Assembly: GCF_024679245.1 (NCBI RefSeq)
Contig: NC_090191.1
Span: forward strand, 372,001-436,000
Source of the DNA: Pseudorasbora parva
Lineage: Eukaryota; Chordata; Actinopteri; Cypriniformes; Gobionidae
Reading direction: 5' to 3'
Length of the DNA: 64,000 nt
Shown here: one piece after another, positions 10,742-22,181 of the stretch
Layout: each line of letters starts with the position of its first letter
Numbering within the stretch: the stretch's first letter is position 1
The notes under the pieces: model-generated
The model's database searches: none
What the model saw: only the letters and a program-made list of their open reading frames with translations
Told to the model about the DNA's origin: nothing
Program-made: the position numbers and the translations under genes

Positions 10742-11409
10742 TTGGAAAACTGGTACGCCATGTCATCCGGACTAAAGAGGACAAGGACAACCCAAGCTGT
10801 TCTCAGCGCTCAGTTCAGAAGCTGATCTCTGATGGTCTGGGGTTCATGAGTGTGTGTGGCATGGGCAGCTTACACATCTGGAAAGGCCATCAATGCTGAA
10901 AGCTATATCCAAGTTCTAGAGCAACATATGCTCCATCCAGACGGCGTCTCTTTCAGGGAAGACCTTGCATTCTCCAACATGACAATGCCAGAGCACACAC
11001 TGCATCAATTACAACATCATGGCTGCGTAGAAGAAGGATCCGGCACTGAAATTGGCCAGCCTGCAGTCCAGATCTTTCACCATTAGAAAACATTTGGCGC
11101 ATCATAAAGAGGAAGATGCAACAAAGAAGACCTACGACAGTTGAGCAGCTAGAAGCCTGTGTTAGACAAGAATGGGATTAGATTCCTATTCCTAAACTTG
11201 AGCAGCTCGTCTCCTCAGTCCAAAGACGTTTGCAGACTAATATATATAAAGAAGAGGGGATGACACACAGGGGGAAACATGGCCACGGCACAACTTTTTT
11301 GTTATGTGTTGATGTTGTTGTTGATGTGTTGATTAAGTTCTACATCATTGCTTTCTGTTTTTATTCACAATTTGTACAGTGTCCCAACTTTTTTGGAGTC
11401 TGGTTTGTA

Positions 11410-11940
11410 CTTTTAAAATCATATATCATAAATTCCTTAAAAAAAAAATATTATCAGATATTCCTTCAACTCTTGGTATCAATATAATCAATGTAAGAAG
11501 TGAATTTTTGTCCTTTTCAGTTGTTGTTTTTTGTTGTTGTTGTTGGATAACTTAGCCTGTGGTAATGCTAACTGCATAACATTTGCCACAGGGATGTTTT
11601 TTATTGGAGTTTTAATATTTAACCACAATTTCCTTTAAAAAAAAAAAAAGCACTCAGGCCCTTTTGGACAAAAATGTCCACATCAAAACCCACTAAAACT
11701 GCTATTTTTAATCCTGTTGCCATTTAACTATAAAAAAAGGTGCAGTCTTTGTTAATAGGCTTTTATTCTGTTGGCAAGACTTTACAATTTTTATTTTGGG
11801 CATATAAAACAAATACTCACTTTATGCATATCATAAAGCCAATTTGTTAAATTATGCAGCTATAATTTTGTGGGTGTGTTGGTATGTATGTAATAAAATA
11901 AACTGTGTGTGGGTGTGCATGTGTGTGCTTGTAATATATA
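11410..11940. other. AT-rich spacer
   Basis: Homopolymer A and TTG runs; no coding signal or recognisable repeat. Confidence 0.4.
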
Positions 11941-12673
11941 GCCGCGTTTCCACCACAGGAACTTTACCCAGGAACCAGGAACTTTGGGTGGTACTTCGTG
12001 TGTTTAGACCGCAGGAACCAGGGTATAAATGAAGTTCCGGGTAAATATTTCCCCCTCCAAACGGCCCTGCTCGCGGGGTAGTACTTTTTCAAAGTTCAGG
12101 AACTTTCGAGGGCGGGACTTGGGCGCTGAACATGCTGATTGGCTTAGCTCACGCAGCCTTTTATTTCTACAGGCATATTTACAAGTCTTTTGCGAGGTTC
12201 TGTCTACGTTCAGTAAATATCAGTCTTGCTCTCTGTCTGATGGCGTGCGTTCTTCTCAGCCATCTCACGTTCAATGTCCGTAATAGCTGATAATAATATA
12301 CATTGTAATTTTAAATCTAGCTTTACAAGCTTTCTGAATATGCTGCTGAATCTGCATAGTAGTGCTCTTTTCTGTCGTTGTGAATTACCTCTTTAGTAAA
12401 CCGATACATAACCAGCAAAAGCAGCACAGCTTGAATCTCTTCCATACTCGTTATTCATTTTTTTTCACCATGTAAACGACCTGACCGATTACTTTTAAGT
12501 GTGCGTCCTTACATGACGACAGCACGCGCCGCGCTCATGTTGACAAGAGAGGAAAGCTCATTTTTCTGAGGGGTAAACTTTTTATTTTGTAAGTTATGAA
12601 GATAGGGGGGGGAAGTTCCTGTAAAAAAGTTCCTGGTACAAATTGTTCCGGGTAATTTTGGTGGAAACGGGGC
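11941..12673. mobile_element. MITE with TIR GCCGCGTTTCCACC (Harbinger-like)
   Basis: Ends GCCGCGTTTCCACC and GGTGGAAACGGGGC are inverted repeats. Both interiors continue with GGAACTTT/AAGTTCC-type blocks (AGGAACCAGG... and ...TTCCTGGTAC). Flanks are ATA and TTA, so the 3-bp duplication is imperfect. No transposase. Confidence 0.75.
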
Positions 12674-13133
12674 TTATGAGAGAGAAAAACTCAACTGCGA
12701 ATAACAAATCCAACCGCTGTGAACCAGTGGAGTTTTTGATTTTAATGTTCTAGTTTTAGAGCTCCTTTGTGTTTGTGACGTGACACACTTTATACACTTT
12801 TTTGACTTCAACAATAATGTGCCATGGGTCTTCTTTAAAATAAAACCAAACTGAAGTCTGTGCACCCAAGATTATTTTTTAGGACATTTTGTCCTCTATG
12901 AACCTATGTGTAACTTTTTTTAAATTGATGTACAAGGGTTAATGAAAAGTTAATAATGGTTTGTTCATAAATTGTTTATGATTAGCAATTGTTTTTTGAT
13001 ATAATAATTTAAAAAAAAACTACTAATGATCGGTTTGATTTATTACAAAGCTTTGTATTTATAGTGAATTTCATATGAAAGTAGCATACATTTGTTAGGA
13101 AATATAGTTGTCAATGCATACATTGATAAAGAT
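12674..13133. other. AT-rich spacer
   Basis: No feature recognised. Confidence 0.4.
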
Positions 13134-13345
13134 TAAAGGGACAGTTCATCCAAAAATGAAATTTGTCATCATTTACTCACCCTCAAGTTATTCCAAACCT
13201 GTATGAGTTTCTTCTGCTGAACACAAAATATATTTTTTTATGAATATTTGTAACAAAACAGATTGAGCAACCATTTTTTCCTTACTATGGTGGTCATGGG
13301 TTGCTTTTTATTGCTTTGTTACAAACATTCTTCCAAATATCTTCT
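13134..13345 (+). repeat. Common fish interspersed repeat (AAAGGGACAGTTCATCC... type)
   Basis: Begins AAAGGGACAGTTCATCC and runs through CATCATTTACTCACCCTCAA to TTCCAAACCTGTATGAGTTT. It is a high-copy DNA-transposon-derived repeat in fish genomes. A minus-strand copy lies at 26687-26792. Confidence 0.75.
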
Positions 13346-13399
13346 GACTTCCATTTTAACATCTGCCATGTGAAGCCACACGAGTAAGGAGCTCCACAA

Positions 13400-14950
13400 A
13401 CCACCTTTTATATCTTGTTTTAATACTTGATACAGCGTTATTACTGAGAGTTTTACAAAGTCTTCAAAAGCCCAACGACTAAAGAAGAGAGTGCTGCTAT
13501 TATGGCTGCCATAAGTAGATGCTAAAATTATATTGTATTTAAAAACATGAAATTAAATAAATTAAAATAGACTGAGATAACATACTGTGCTTGAGATGTG
13601 ATTAAAATAATGGGCAGTGGATGAGATATAAACTAATGATTCATTATTTTAACAATTCCTCGGGAAGTTAATTTGTCGCTGTCACGTCAGCTCACTCAGA
13701 CTCATTTGGTCATGGCTAGCAATAAGCAGCAGAAAAGATTTTCAGACTTTTTTTTGAGTAGCGTTACTACTAACACGGTTAACCCCTTTCCATTCAAAGA
13801 TCGTATACGGCCCTAGATTACTGATGTCAACATTCAATGCACATTAAAACATCACACTCTAACAATCTGGAAAAACGTGGTATAATTATAAAATTAAAGC
13901 CTTCAGCTACGTTATTTGACCAATGTTTATGATGCAGTGACAATAATATCTTAATTTATGTCAGGAGTGTATTATAATTTATCTGGTATGAATGATATTT
14001 TGAATGGAATATCAACAAGAATCAAAAGCCAGTCACGTCTTCTAGATTTAATTTGTGATCATAATACATGCACTAAACAACATCCATTTGGGCACTTAGT
14101 CAAAACATGCACATATTTGGACAAATATAGATTTATCAACACATGTTTGCAAAATATTTTGTCATTAGAGAATAACATTTCTATTCATTTCTCACTGAAT
14201 TATGCTGATCTGAAGAGATGAATATTATGCACAGCCATCTATCAGTATGTTTACGTCCTGCTGCACATCACTCATGATCTCAGAGCTTTCTCATTCGCTG
14301 TTCAGCTGTCAATCATCTTACTTTACAATACTCCTGCGCCCTCTGGTGACGCTGTTCTGCACACTTCCTCATTCTCATCTCTCTGCTGTAAACATTGCCA
14401 ACTCCTGAAACACGAAGCTAATAAATGCACGAATACGATGGCAAATGGTTTGTATGTGTTTGCATGTGATTTGGTGTATTTTCATATGTATAAAGAATGT
14501 GTTCAGTAACATATGCCAACCAGATGTAGTGATTAGCTCCATATAAAATGCTAAATATAACGTTTTAACTTTATTGAACATCACTGAATCCCACAGTATG
14601 CCGAGATCGGAAGTAAATACAAACACTCGCTGGCTGTTTAAAGGGAGTTTGGAGTTAAAGTGTAATATCAATCTTTAATTTTGTGTTATGTAGCTTGACG
14701 TGAACCGTAGCTCTAATGCAACAGCCACACCAGGAGCTATATTTTATTTCAAATAAGGTAGCAACAGTATGCTTAATTTTGTCTGTTGCCAAAAAGACTT
14801 CAGATAGTAGGTTTTAATGTAAATTGGAATGAATGTGGGATTGATGGCCAATCCAGATTTACTGAATAGGTAATTATGCTTGAATATAAATAAAATAATT
14901 ACTATAAAAGAATAATGAGGATTAAGTCCAGGATTATATAGGGATTAAGT
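13400..14950. other. Spacer without recognised features
   Basis: Two AT-rich reading frames of 87 and 98 codons (13958-14221 forward, 14375-14671 reverse) have no domain, no splice context and low-complexity composition. I see nothing else. Confidence 0.4.
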
Positions 14951-15579
14951 GAAAATGTCTCAGGTTACTCACGTAACCTATTTTCTCTGAATAGGGACCG
15001 AGACGCTGCGTAATGACGCATATGGGCTACGCATATTGGCGTGACGATCGTCTGAAGCCCTTATAGAATCACGCCAATTTATTGGCTGATGGCGCAGCAC
15101 CGCTCCTCTTGCTCATCAACTTTGAGCTATTCTGGTGCGCGCGGCATCTTCTCCCCAGATTTCTCTGCCGAGCAAGACGGCTTGTCGGATGCAAAAGGCG
15201 GAGGGTGGAAAGAATGGAGGATGGTGACCTGCGAGCAGAAGGATGTGGACAAAATCTTGGGCACATAACCTGGCCTGGGTCTCAGAGAGACCTAAACTAG
15301 GAAAGCCTAACTAACAGAGAGGGCTTACAAATCCCCCACTCGCTTTAAAGAAGTTAGAGCCAATAAAAGAGCAACTTTTAAGAGTCAGAACCCGCTCCGG
15401 AACTGACTCCAATGGCTCAAAGGGAGCACTCTTCAAACCTCCCAGGACAATAGATAAGTCCCAAGAGGGTACACCAGGGGAGCGAATTGGCCTCAGGCGC
15501 TTGACCCCTCTCATAAAAGATGAGGCTAAAGAATGCTTCCCAAAGGGGTCTCATCCAACTCCCTGTGAGCGGCAATAGC

Positions 15580-16630
15580 CGCTACATACACTCTGAGAGT
15601 AGTAGCCGCCGCCCTGGCTGCAAACTTCTCCTGCAGAAACTCCAGAACTGAACCATAGGGCAGTCGACTGGACTACTACTGTGGGCCGAACACCATGCCT
15701 GAAAAACCTTCCAATTGGAAGAGTAAAGCTTCCTCGTAGAGGGGGCTCTGGCATTAGCGATGGTCTCCTGCACATCTGCTGGAAGACCGACCCTTAAGAC
15801 TGATGGCCCCTTATAGGCCACACCCACAGTTTCCAGATCTCGGGACAAGGATGCCAAATCCTGCCCTGGAGCTGTAAAAGCAAATCCTTTCTGACTGTAA
15901 TCTCCTATAAGGAGGGGAGTCCAGTAGAACAATCAGTTCCGAGAACCACGTCTGAGACGGCCAGAATGGTGCCACCAGCAGAAGATTGGCCTTGCTCCCT
16001 CTCATTCTGCACAGAACCGCCGGAATCTGCTTGGGGATATGGACTGCCCTGAGGGACAGGAATTTGCCCTGGGCCCACAGGAGGAGACGGTGCGCATGCC
16101 TGTTCAGGGTGCGCGACTGAGAGCCACCCCCCCCCCCCACCGCCATGTTGTCTGTCCTGACAATGACATGGTGCCCTGCGAGGAAGGGGAGGAAATGCCG
16201 AAGGCCCAGGAAGACCGCTCTCAGCTCTCGGCAGTTAATGTGCCAGGCTTGACTTTCCTATGTCCAGATGTTCATGCTGGACGGCCTTCGAATACCGCAC
16301 CCAAATCGGTGAGGGAGGCGTTCGTCGTAATCATCTGGCAACGGAAAACGACCCCTGTGCCGACTGAAGCGGGCCAGACATGTCCTGATACTGGAAATCC
16401 GGGCAGAAGCCAGACGGGCCTGCATTGACACAGAATCCAGACAGACCCCTAAAAAGGTGGTCTGTCGGGATGGTAAGGACACACTCTTAATGGTGTTCAC
16501 AGGGCCAGGCTTGAAGTGGGCCAGGCATGTCCTGATACTGGAAATCCGGGCAGGGTCCAGAGGGGCCTGCATGACACGGAATCCAGATAGACCCCTAAAA
16601 GGCGGTCTGTTGGGATGGTAAGAACACACT
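15580..16630 (-). pseudogene. DIRS pol remnant (RT palm, RNase H, tyrosine recombinase N-terminus)
   Basis: RT: SRQTTFLGVCLDSVSMQAR appears twice because of the tandem duplication. RNase H end: LSLRAVHIPKQIP, then LLLVAPFWPSQTWFSEL. Recombinase start: APSTRKLYSSNWKVFQAWC. The order RT-RH-YR is diagnostic of DIRS elements, which integrate by a tyrosine recombinase without target duplication. The catalytic Arg/His/Tyr half of the recombinase is absent and frames are broken. Confidence 0.75.
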
Positions 16631-17744
16631 CTTAACGGTGTTCACAGGGCTGGAGGGATCGTTCGGCCGCAACAGAAAGCTGACTGCGTCCATATGCGGC
16701 GAGGAGGCTGCGATGACCTGAGTGGGAAGCGTAAGGTCCACTGACCACTGGAGAGAATGGGCCGTGTCTCCTAGAAAACGGTTAGTGGAAATGGGATCCG
16801 ACGGACTCAGGGGGAGAAAGCCTAAAGTGTCTCCATTTCTTGGCGTGGGAGTGGTGAGAGGTTGAGCCGACCCTACCCCTCGAGAGAAGAGTGTGAAGGG
16901 GGTGGACTCGGAGAGCGGCCAGGAGGCGGACAGAAATGCTTGCGCAGTCTGACCCAGCCCCGAACGTTCGGTCTGACTCTTTTCCCTGCCCGGAGGGTCA
17001 GAAACGACTCGGCGGGGCAGGAGCGGAAAGCTTCTGCCAGGCCGCTTCATCTGCACCGATGAGGTCTTTGTCTTGGAAAGGGGCGACCACAAACCGTGGT
17101 AGGTGGGGGATGACTATGATACACATAGAACACCACGTAGATGTTGACAGTCCTCACCAAATAAATCCCCCTAAGAAATAGAGTGCGTAGAGGAGAAAAA
17201 AACCTTCTTGTCGCGATTCTCAGTGAGGTTTAACCAAAGGTGGCGTTAGTGGCCACCAGACCAGCCATCGAGTGCCCTGCCGAGCCCGTAAGGCCGAAAT
17301 ACTTGGCTATGCGGTGCACTAAACAGCCCTAGGCGTAATACCGCTGAAAGATAAGAGGCCAGTGTGTCTTCGATCGCCGGAATGGCGGAATAACCATGCT
17401 CCACAGAACCAACGAGGATGGTGAAGTGAGCGGCTGCCACATCAGTAAGGCGGGCGGAAAACGGCTGCTTCCAGGATCTGGAGACCTAGTTGTGCAGATC
17501 GCTGAAAAACGGCAGTTTCCTTGTCACCGTGCGATTCGCACTAGCACACTTAAAAAATGTAATCGAGCTTAGAAGAATCCGATTCGTGGGGAACATAAGG
17601 CCAATCGATCGCAAGTTTCTCAGTCGTGCACGAAGCGCGTCGATGAGCTCGGAGTAGGCCACGCTTTTTCCTGGCACAAGGCAGGAGAGCGTCGTCAAAC
17701 GAGACAGGCCCGAAATCCTCAGAGTCGGACGCTGTCGTAAGCAA
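16600..17744 (-). pseudogene. DIRS gag remnant
   Basis: Minus-strand frames give SDSEDFGPVSFDDALLPCA, then after a frameshift VTRKLPFFSDLHN and AAHFTILVGSVEHGY / EDTLASYLSAV. These blocks are typical of the DIRS gag in fish, which packages the element RNA. At least two frame changes and several stops break it. The proline/serine-rich C-terminal part follows at 17092-16650. Confidence 0.65.
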
Positions 17745-17917
17745 AATGTCAGCCAGGCCGAAAGAAACGGTCTAACATGCTTCCGGGCTGGGGATCAAAT
17801 AGTTTTAATAGCGAGCGCTCGGGAGAGGGAGTGAGAGAAGGGAAATAGCCCGCTCACACTCGATGTCCTAGAGCTAAACGTCCGAACCCCAGGCCACGCC
17901 TCGGGCGCGCGGCAGAG

Positions 17918-17921
<4 letters not shown>

Positions 17922-17953
<32 letters not shown>
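17922..17953. repeat. (TA)n microsatellite
   Basis: About 16 TA units, directly abutting the palindrome. Confidence 0.95.
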
Positions 17954-17954
<1 letters not shown>

Positions 17955-18027
17955 GTATCACTTACCATGCGGGTAATCACTCGCTCTATTCGAGCGATTA
18001 CCCGCATGGTAAGTGATACATTATATA
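17947..18027. repeat. Perfect palindrome, 32-bp arms, 17-bp spacer
   Basis: 17947-17978 and 17996-18027 are exact reverse complements (core TATCACTTACCATGCGGG). The spacer itself has GCTC/GAGC ends at 17983-17986 and 17992-17995. A third partial copy of ATAATGTATC follows at 18035-18044. It lies within the gag side of the DIRS element, next to a TA repeat. Confidence 0.9.
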
Positions 18028-18365
18028 TTTATGTATAATGTATCGGCGGGGCAACAACGAAACTCCATCATATACTTCACCAGTTAGGAGAACAAAGTTC
18101 CGCCATCCATGGAGAAAGATGCTTAAATCCAGTTTTTAAGGGTCAGATAAATCGCACGAAGGGAGCGATGCTACCGCTTCGTGAAGGCAGAGAAATCTGG
18201 GGAGAAGATGCCGCGCGCGCCAGTATAGCTCAAAGGGGATGAGCTAGAGGGGAGGTGCTGCGCCATCAGCCAATTAATTGGCGTGATTCTATAAGGCCTT
18301 CAGACAATCGGCACGCCCATGGGCGTACGCATTATGCAGCGTCAAAGTGAACCTATGAAAGAGAA

Positions 18366-19195
18366 CAATACACTGTGAATTGAGCAGTTGAAAGACTAGT
18401 TAGTAGACTGCGAGAATGTATTTTACAGGCCAGGCCAGGCCAGGCAAGGCAAATTTATTTTTTAATAATGATTAGCATCTTCTCTTAGTCTTTGCTAAAC
18501 ACTCACATGACATAGTCTTACAATATGCTTAAAACGCTAAAAACGGACGCGCGCAAGAAAACTCGTCCAGTGTTTTATATCATCAATAAATAAATGCAGA
18601 CTTTTCAAATTGAAACGCGGGACTGAAATTGAGGCTACAAAGAAATCTCTAGCTCTCGTTTTGGTCATAGTTTGTCTTGAAAAAACGAGATATTGAATGG
18701 TTGTCATAGGAGAAGTCAAGGATTGTGCTCTAAGGCTTGTCTTCTGACACTGCCAGAATTTCGTCTGAGGTAAAATTTGATCGCAGTGGTCATTAATCGG
18801 CTGCCGTTGACCATGTCAAACTAACAATCAAAGATGTCGGATTTTAGTCTAGGATCAGAGGAATCTTTTAGGATTTGCAAAATTTGTCTCAGACTGCCAA
18901 CTTGTGGGCAAAATCGCACAGTGTGCACCCAGCTTTAATTGTGGTTATAATTTGTTATACTACAGTTAAAAAAAATTTAATACATTTAAAAATAATATTT
19001 CTGTATTTTTGTTTTAATGTGTGAGCCTGTATATCTTCATATTAAAACAGTCTGAGTAATTCTGAGTCTTGAATTTTAAACTCTTAAGCGTTGGTTTTCT
19101 AGATATGTGATGCTTATGTGTCTACCCATAAAGATGTGAGCGCCAGCCCTTTTATTTGGGGTATGTCAAAATTAACCACTTGCCAAAATGGGTAG
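18366..19195. other. Spacer without recognised features
   Basis: Contains a short CCAGG/CAAGG tandem at 18425-18450 (AGGCCAGGCCAGGCCAGGC), resembling the (CTTGC)n tail of a LINE. Nothing else is recognised. Confidence 0.4.
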
Positions 19196-21411
19196 TGTGA
19201 CGACTCATGGGCGAGTAGTACTTGATTTTGTCCAGCAGGGGTCTCTGGGTAAATGTTGTGTGTGTTTTCAGGTTGAGCGCTGTGACACAGGTGTGGAGAA
19301 TTGACGGTGATTGACCATACTGCTTATAAGAAGTTTGAGAGTTGACAAGAAAAGAGATGGTGTGTTGGGACAAAAGGCTGGGAGCGTGATCTCTGCGGTC
19401 CTGGTAGCTTGGACATCCTGTTGGCTCTCATCCTCTCCAGTCAAGGTTTGATGTGTTTTTTGTAATTGGTGTTATTTTAATCCTTACTTGTCGTTATGTT
19501 TGTCTTTTTGATTAAACGCTTATTATTTTGCAAATTAGATTATTTGTATGGCCTCTCCATTCATGTTGCTTTTCCTCGAGTCTTGGTGTTGTAACGTATG
19601 GGGTTCATCCGCAACTGACCTGAGATTGGCTCGGGAGGTTGTAGAATTTGGATAATTCTTTGATTGGAATTATAATTTGGATAATTTGTAAGAGTACTGG
19701 TTTCAAAATGGGGTATTATTAGGAAGATAAGTTTTGGGGAGTGTCATACAAAAATGATTTTTTTAGTGGTCCTGGATTGGAGAGGAGAGAGAAACATGGC
19801 CGACAGTTGCACTTAAATTGCTCAGATGGTGCGGTTTAGACTGCAATAAGCCATGAGAAACCCCGTGTTAAGCTGAAGAAGCGCTTAATGCTTTTTTGTT
19901 ATTTTAGGTTTTTTTTTTGTTTGTTTTTTTGGTGCGTCGAACGTGGGTAGACTGGTTAGTAGTTGAGCTGCATGTGGGCGTACTGAAGACTAGGGTTGAG
20001 GATAATTAGTTGTTTAATTATTAGTTGGGTGTGGGGTGGCTATACAAGAGTTCTGGTAGTGGATGTTTGACCAGTTGTTTCAGGTGAGTATAACTTTTTC
20101 GTTCTGTGGATTATAGCAAAGCCGGCCGAAATAGATTTGTTACAGGATTTTTTAGCTGCTCCTACGAATGAGAAATTAGGAGGTCTGTCAAAAGAACAAT
20201 TGTTTAAAGTAGCTGAACATTTCGATTTTAAATGAGCTGTTCCAGAAAGTATAAAGGTAACTTCTTCGGGAGGCAGTAGAGGAAAAATTAAAAGAGATTT
20301 ATTTTAACTGCAGAGACCCAGTCTGAAGAGGTGATATCTGAAGGTACTTCAATCCCTCATGCGTTATTAGCACCTGTTGGGTTAACATTCGAGCAATAGT
20401 TAGAACTCCTTAGTATACAAAACAAAGAACGTGAATTAGATAGACAACTCGTTTTACATAAACTAAAAATGCAAGAGTGAGACCAAGAACGTAAATTTGA
20501 AACGCTTCGAATGCAAACTAAAATGGAAGAAGTGAAATTGGCACAGGATGCGGAACGTTTAAAATGAATCGGGCAAGGGAAGCTCAGTAGGGATAGTGCT
20601 GAACCTCTGGATGATCAGGAACTTTCGGGGATGAGTGGAAATCGAATGTCGGGTTTACTACAGCTGATTAAACTCTTACCAAGATTCAATGATTGAGATC
20701 CAGATGTGTTCTTTTCTCTGTTTGAAAGCTTGGCTGAGGATAGAGGTTGGAACGATGCAGAGTGTACACTCCTACTACAAAGCGTTTTAGAGGGTGAAGC
20801 TCAGGAAGCCTTCATCTCACTTTCCTCTGAAAATCGAAAGAACTATAAGTTTGTAAAAGAGGTGGTGTTAAGGGCATATGAACTTGTCCCTGAAGCATAT
20901 CGGCGACGGTTTAGGGGATGGAGGAAAGCTGATCGAAAAACACACGTAGAAGTGACTAGAGAACTGACAAGTTATTTTAACAGGTGGTGTACATCACTGA
21001 GTGCTAATAGCTTTGAAGGTCTTTCGAATCTGATAGTACTAGAACAGTTTAAAAACATTATCCCCAAGCATGTCGCAATGTTTGTAAACGAACATAAAGT
21101 GATGACCGCTGCGGAGGCGGCTGTTCTTGCGGATGAATATGTTTTAATTCATAAAACCGCTGGTGATTCGTTCAATGAAAGTAATGTGGTGGCGGATACT
21201 TGGTCATGAGCATTATTGCACAAGTAATCGTATTGGTCCTTGTCTCCCGTTCTTTTGCCTGGCTTGATGTGTTTTTGTAATTGGTGTTATTTTAATCCTT
21301 ACTTGCCGTTATGTCAGTCTTTTTGATTAAACGCTTATTATTTTGCCAATTGGATTGTGTATGGCCTCTCCATTCATGTTGCTTCTCCTCAAGTCAAGGG
21401 GTTGTAACAGT
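19196..21411 (+). mobile_element. Ty3/gypsy element (Gmr1-like), pol deleted
   Basis: The 5' LTR runs from TGTGACGACTC at 19196 to about 19595 (GTTGTAAC). A 5'-truncated 3' LTR (about 21240-21411) repeats its last ~160 bp (TTGATGTGTTTTTGTAATTGG, GCCTCTCCATTCATGTTGCT). Between them lie the leader and a gag pseudogene only; pol has been lost. Each LTR holds a GATTAAACGC polyadenylation-region block. Confidence 0.8.
20120..21209 (+). pseudogene. Gypsy gag with SCAN-like domain
   Basis: N-terminal part: AKPAEIDLLQDFLAAPTNE and GLSKEQLFKVAEHFDFK, followed by several stops. A clean 167-codon stretch from 20706 follows: FFSLFESLAEDRGWND, LLLQSVLEGEAQEAFISLS, YELVPEAYRRRFRGWRK, RWCTSLSANSFEGL and AAEAAVLADEYVLIH. 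This is the capsid region from which vertebrate SCAN domains derive (Gmr1-like gypsy elements); it would assemble element particles. The TGA at 20695-20697, immediately before DPDV, and five or more earlier stops make the full gag non-functional. Confidence 0.75.
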
Positions 21412-22177
21412 AGTTATAGGCAAGGGGTTAAGAGAAGTAAAATTGGGAATTATTCTTAAATAAAGGATTTAAACAACGACGACGATGAAACGGCAACTGA
21501 ATCCATGCAAAATGCTGACCTTGACACTGACACAAAACTGTTCAGACATCCGCAAGCAGCGAGGTTTGTGAGCTGGGCGTTAACATGGACTCTTACGAGT
21601 CTGCTGAGGTCGGGACCACAGACTGTAAAAATGGCCGTAGTGTCTGTCACCCATAGGATTCTGATAAGCCGCTCTGAATTGTAAGGCAGAGACGAGCTGG
21701 GCATTGCCATCTTGCGAGCACGTCATCGCGTGTCACTCGGATAACAGAAAATGGGCAAAGAGGCGGGATGTGGGCGGCACTTGTGACGCAAGGAATGTAG
21801 ACAGCGGCTAAATGGCACAGTTGTCATGAAGGTCAATTTGTACCAGGCTGTAAGCATGTTTTTTTTTTCTGCTGTAAAGCTGAGAATTTTACCATTGGGC
21901 TCAGTGAGATTCTGCTCCCTTCTGGAGCCCTAGTGGCCAGTTGAGGAATTGCAGTTTACATTACTTCCGTATTGGCTTCAAGAGAGATCGCAGGAGGTTA
22001 CCGCTTGGTCGGGACACATGTTCGGATGGTTGCCAGGGAAGATGACAAGCCCTACCAACCCAGGATGAAATTTACAGGCAAGCGAATTGGTGGGGAAATG
22101 TTTGAGCATTCATTTCACAAAGAATGTTTACAGTAAGATTGCTAAATCAGTCAATCATTTCAGTTTTTTTATTTAAT
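21412..22177. repeat. Spacer with an old MITE-like fragment
   Basis: 21615-21720 (AAAATGGCCGTAGTGTCTGT, CACCCATAGGATTCTGA) resembles a common hAT-type non-autonomous repeat of fish. Ends are not defined. The rest is unassigned. Confidence 0.35.
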
Positions 22178-22181
22178 TTAA

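Larger units (their letters stand above)
9190..11235 (+). pseudogene. Tc1/mariner transposase, decayed and split
   Basis: Fragments read in order: an N-terminal helix-turn-helix part from ATG at 9190 (MGRRSQIPPMLRRYKKG), a linker and start of the catalytic domain at 9898-10147 (RRRLKLYRSKKKPYLKM, KRRRFLWAKAHLKWT), and the remainder at 10741-11235 (SYIQVLEQHML, then LHQLQHHGC in a shifted frame). Several frameshifts and stops, plus the gypsy and SINE insertions, break it. The usual DDE acidic residues cannot be read in one frame. It would have catalysed TA-targeted cut-and-paste transposition. Confidence 0.7.
8181..11407 (+). mobile_element. Tc1/mariner element with three nested insertions
   Basis: Flanked by TA at 8179-8180 and 11408-11409. 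The left end CAAACCCGATTCCAAAAAAG pairs with the inverted right end CAAACCAGACTCCAAAAAAG, and both continue into a related sub-terminal region (GACAC.GTACAAA.TG). The interior is a decayed transposase interrupted by an RTE LINE (8368-9039), a gypsy integrase piece (9338-9870) and a 5S-derived SINE (10148-10740). Confidence 0.85.
14955..18365 (-). mobile_element. DIRS retrotransposon, decayed but with gag, RT, RNase H and recombinase traces
   Basis: The ends are inverted copies: ATAGAATCACGCCAATTTATTGGCTGATGGCGCAGCAC near 15063-15100 pairs with 18250-18290, plus GACGCTGCGTAATGACGCAT-like termini. On the minus strand the order is gag (~17744-16650), RT (~16630-16250), RNase H (~16146-15900) and tyrosine recombinase N-terminus (~15850-15580). 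A roughly 143-bp segment of the RT region is tandemly duplicated (16373-16515, 16517-16650). Stops and frameshifts are frequent. Confidence 0.8.
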
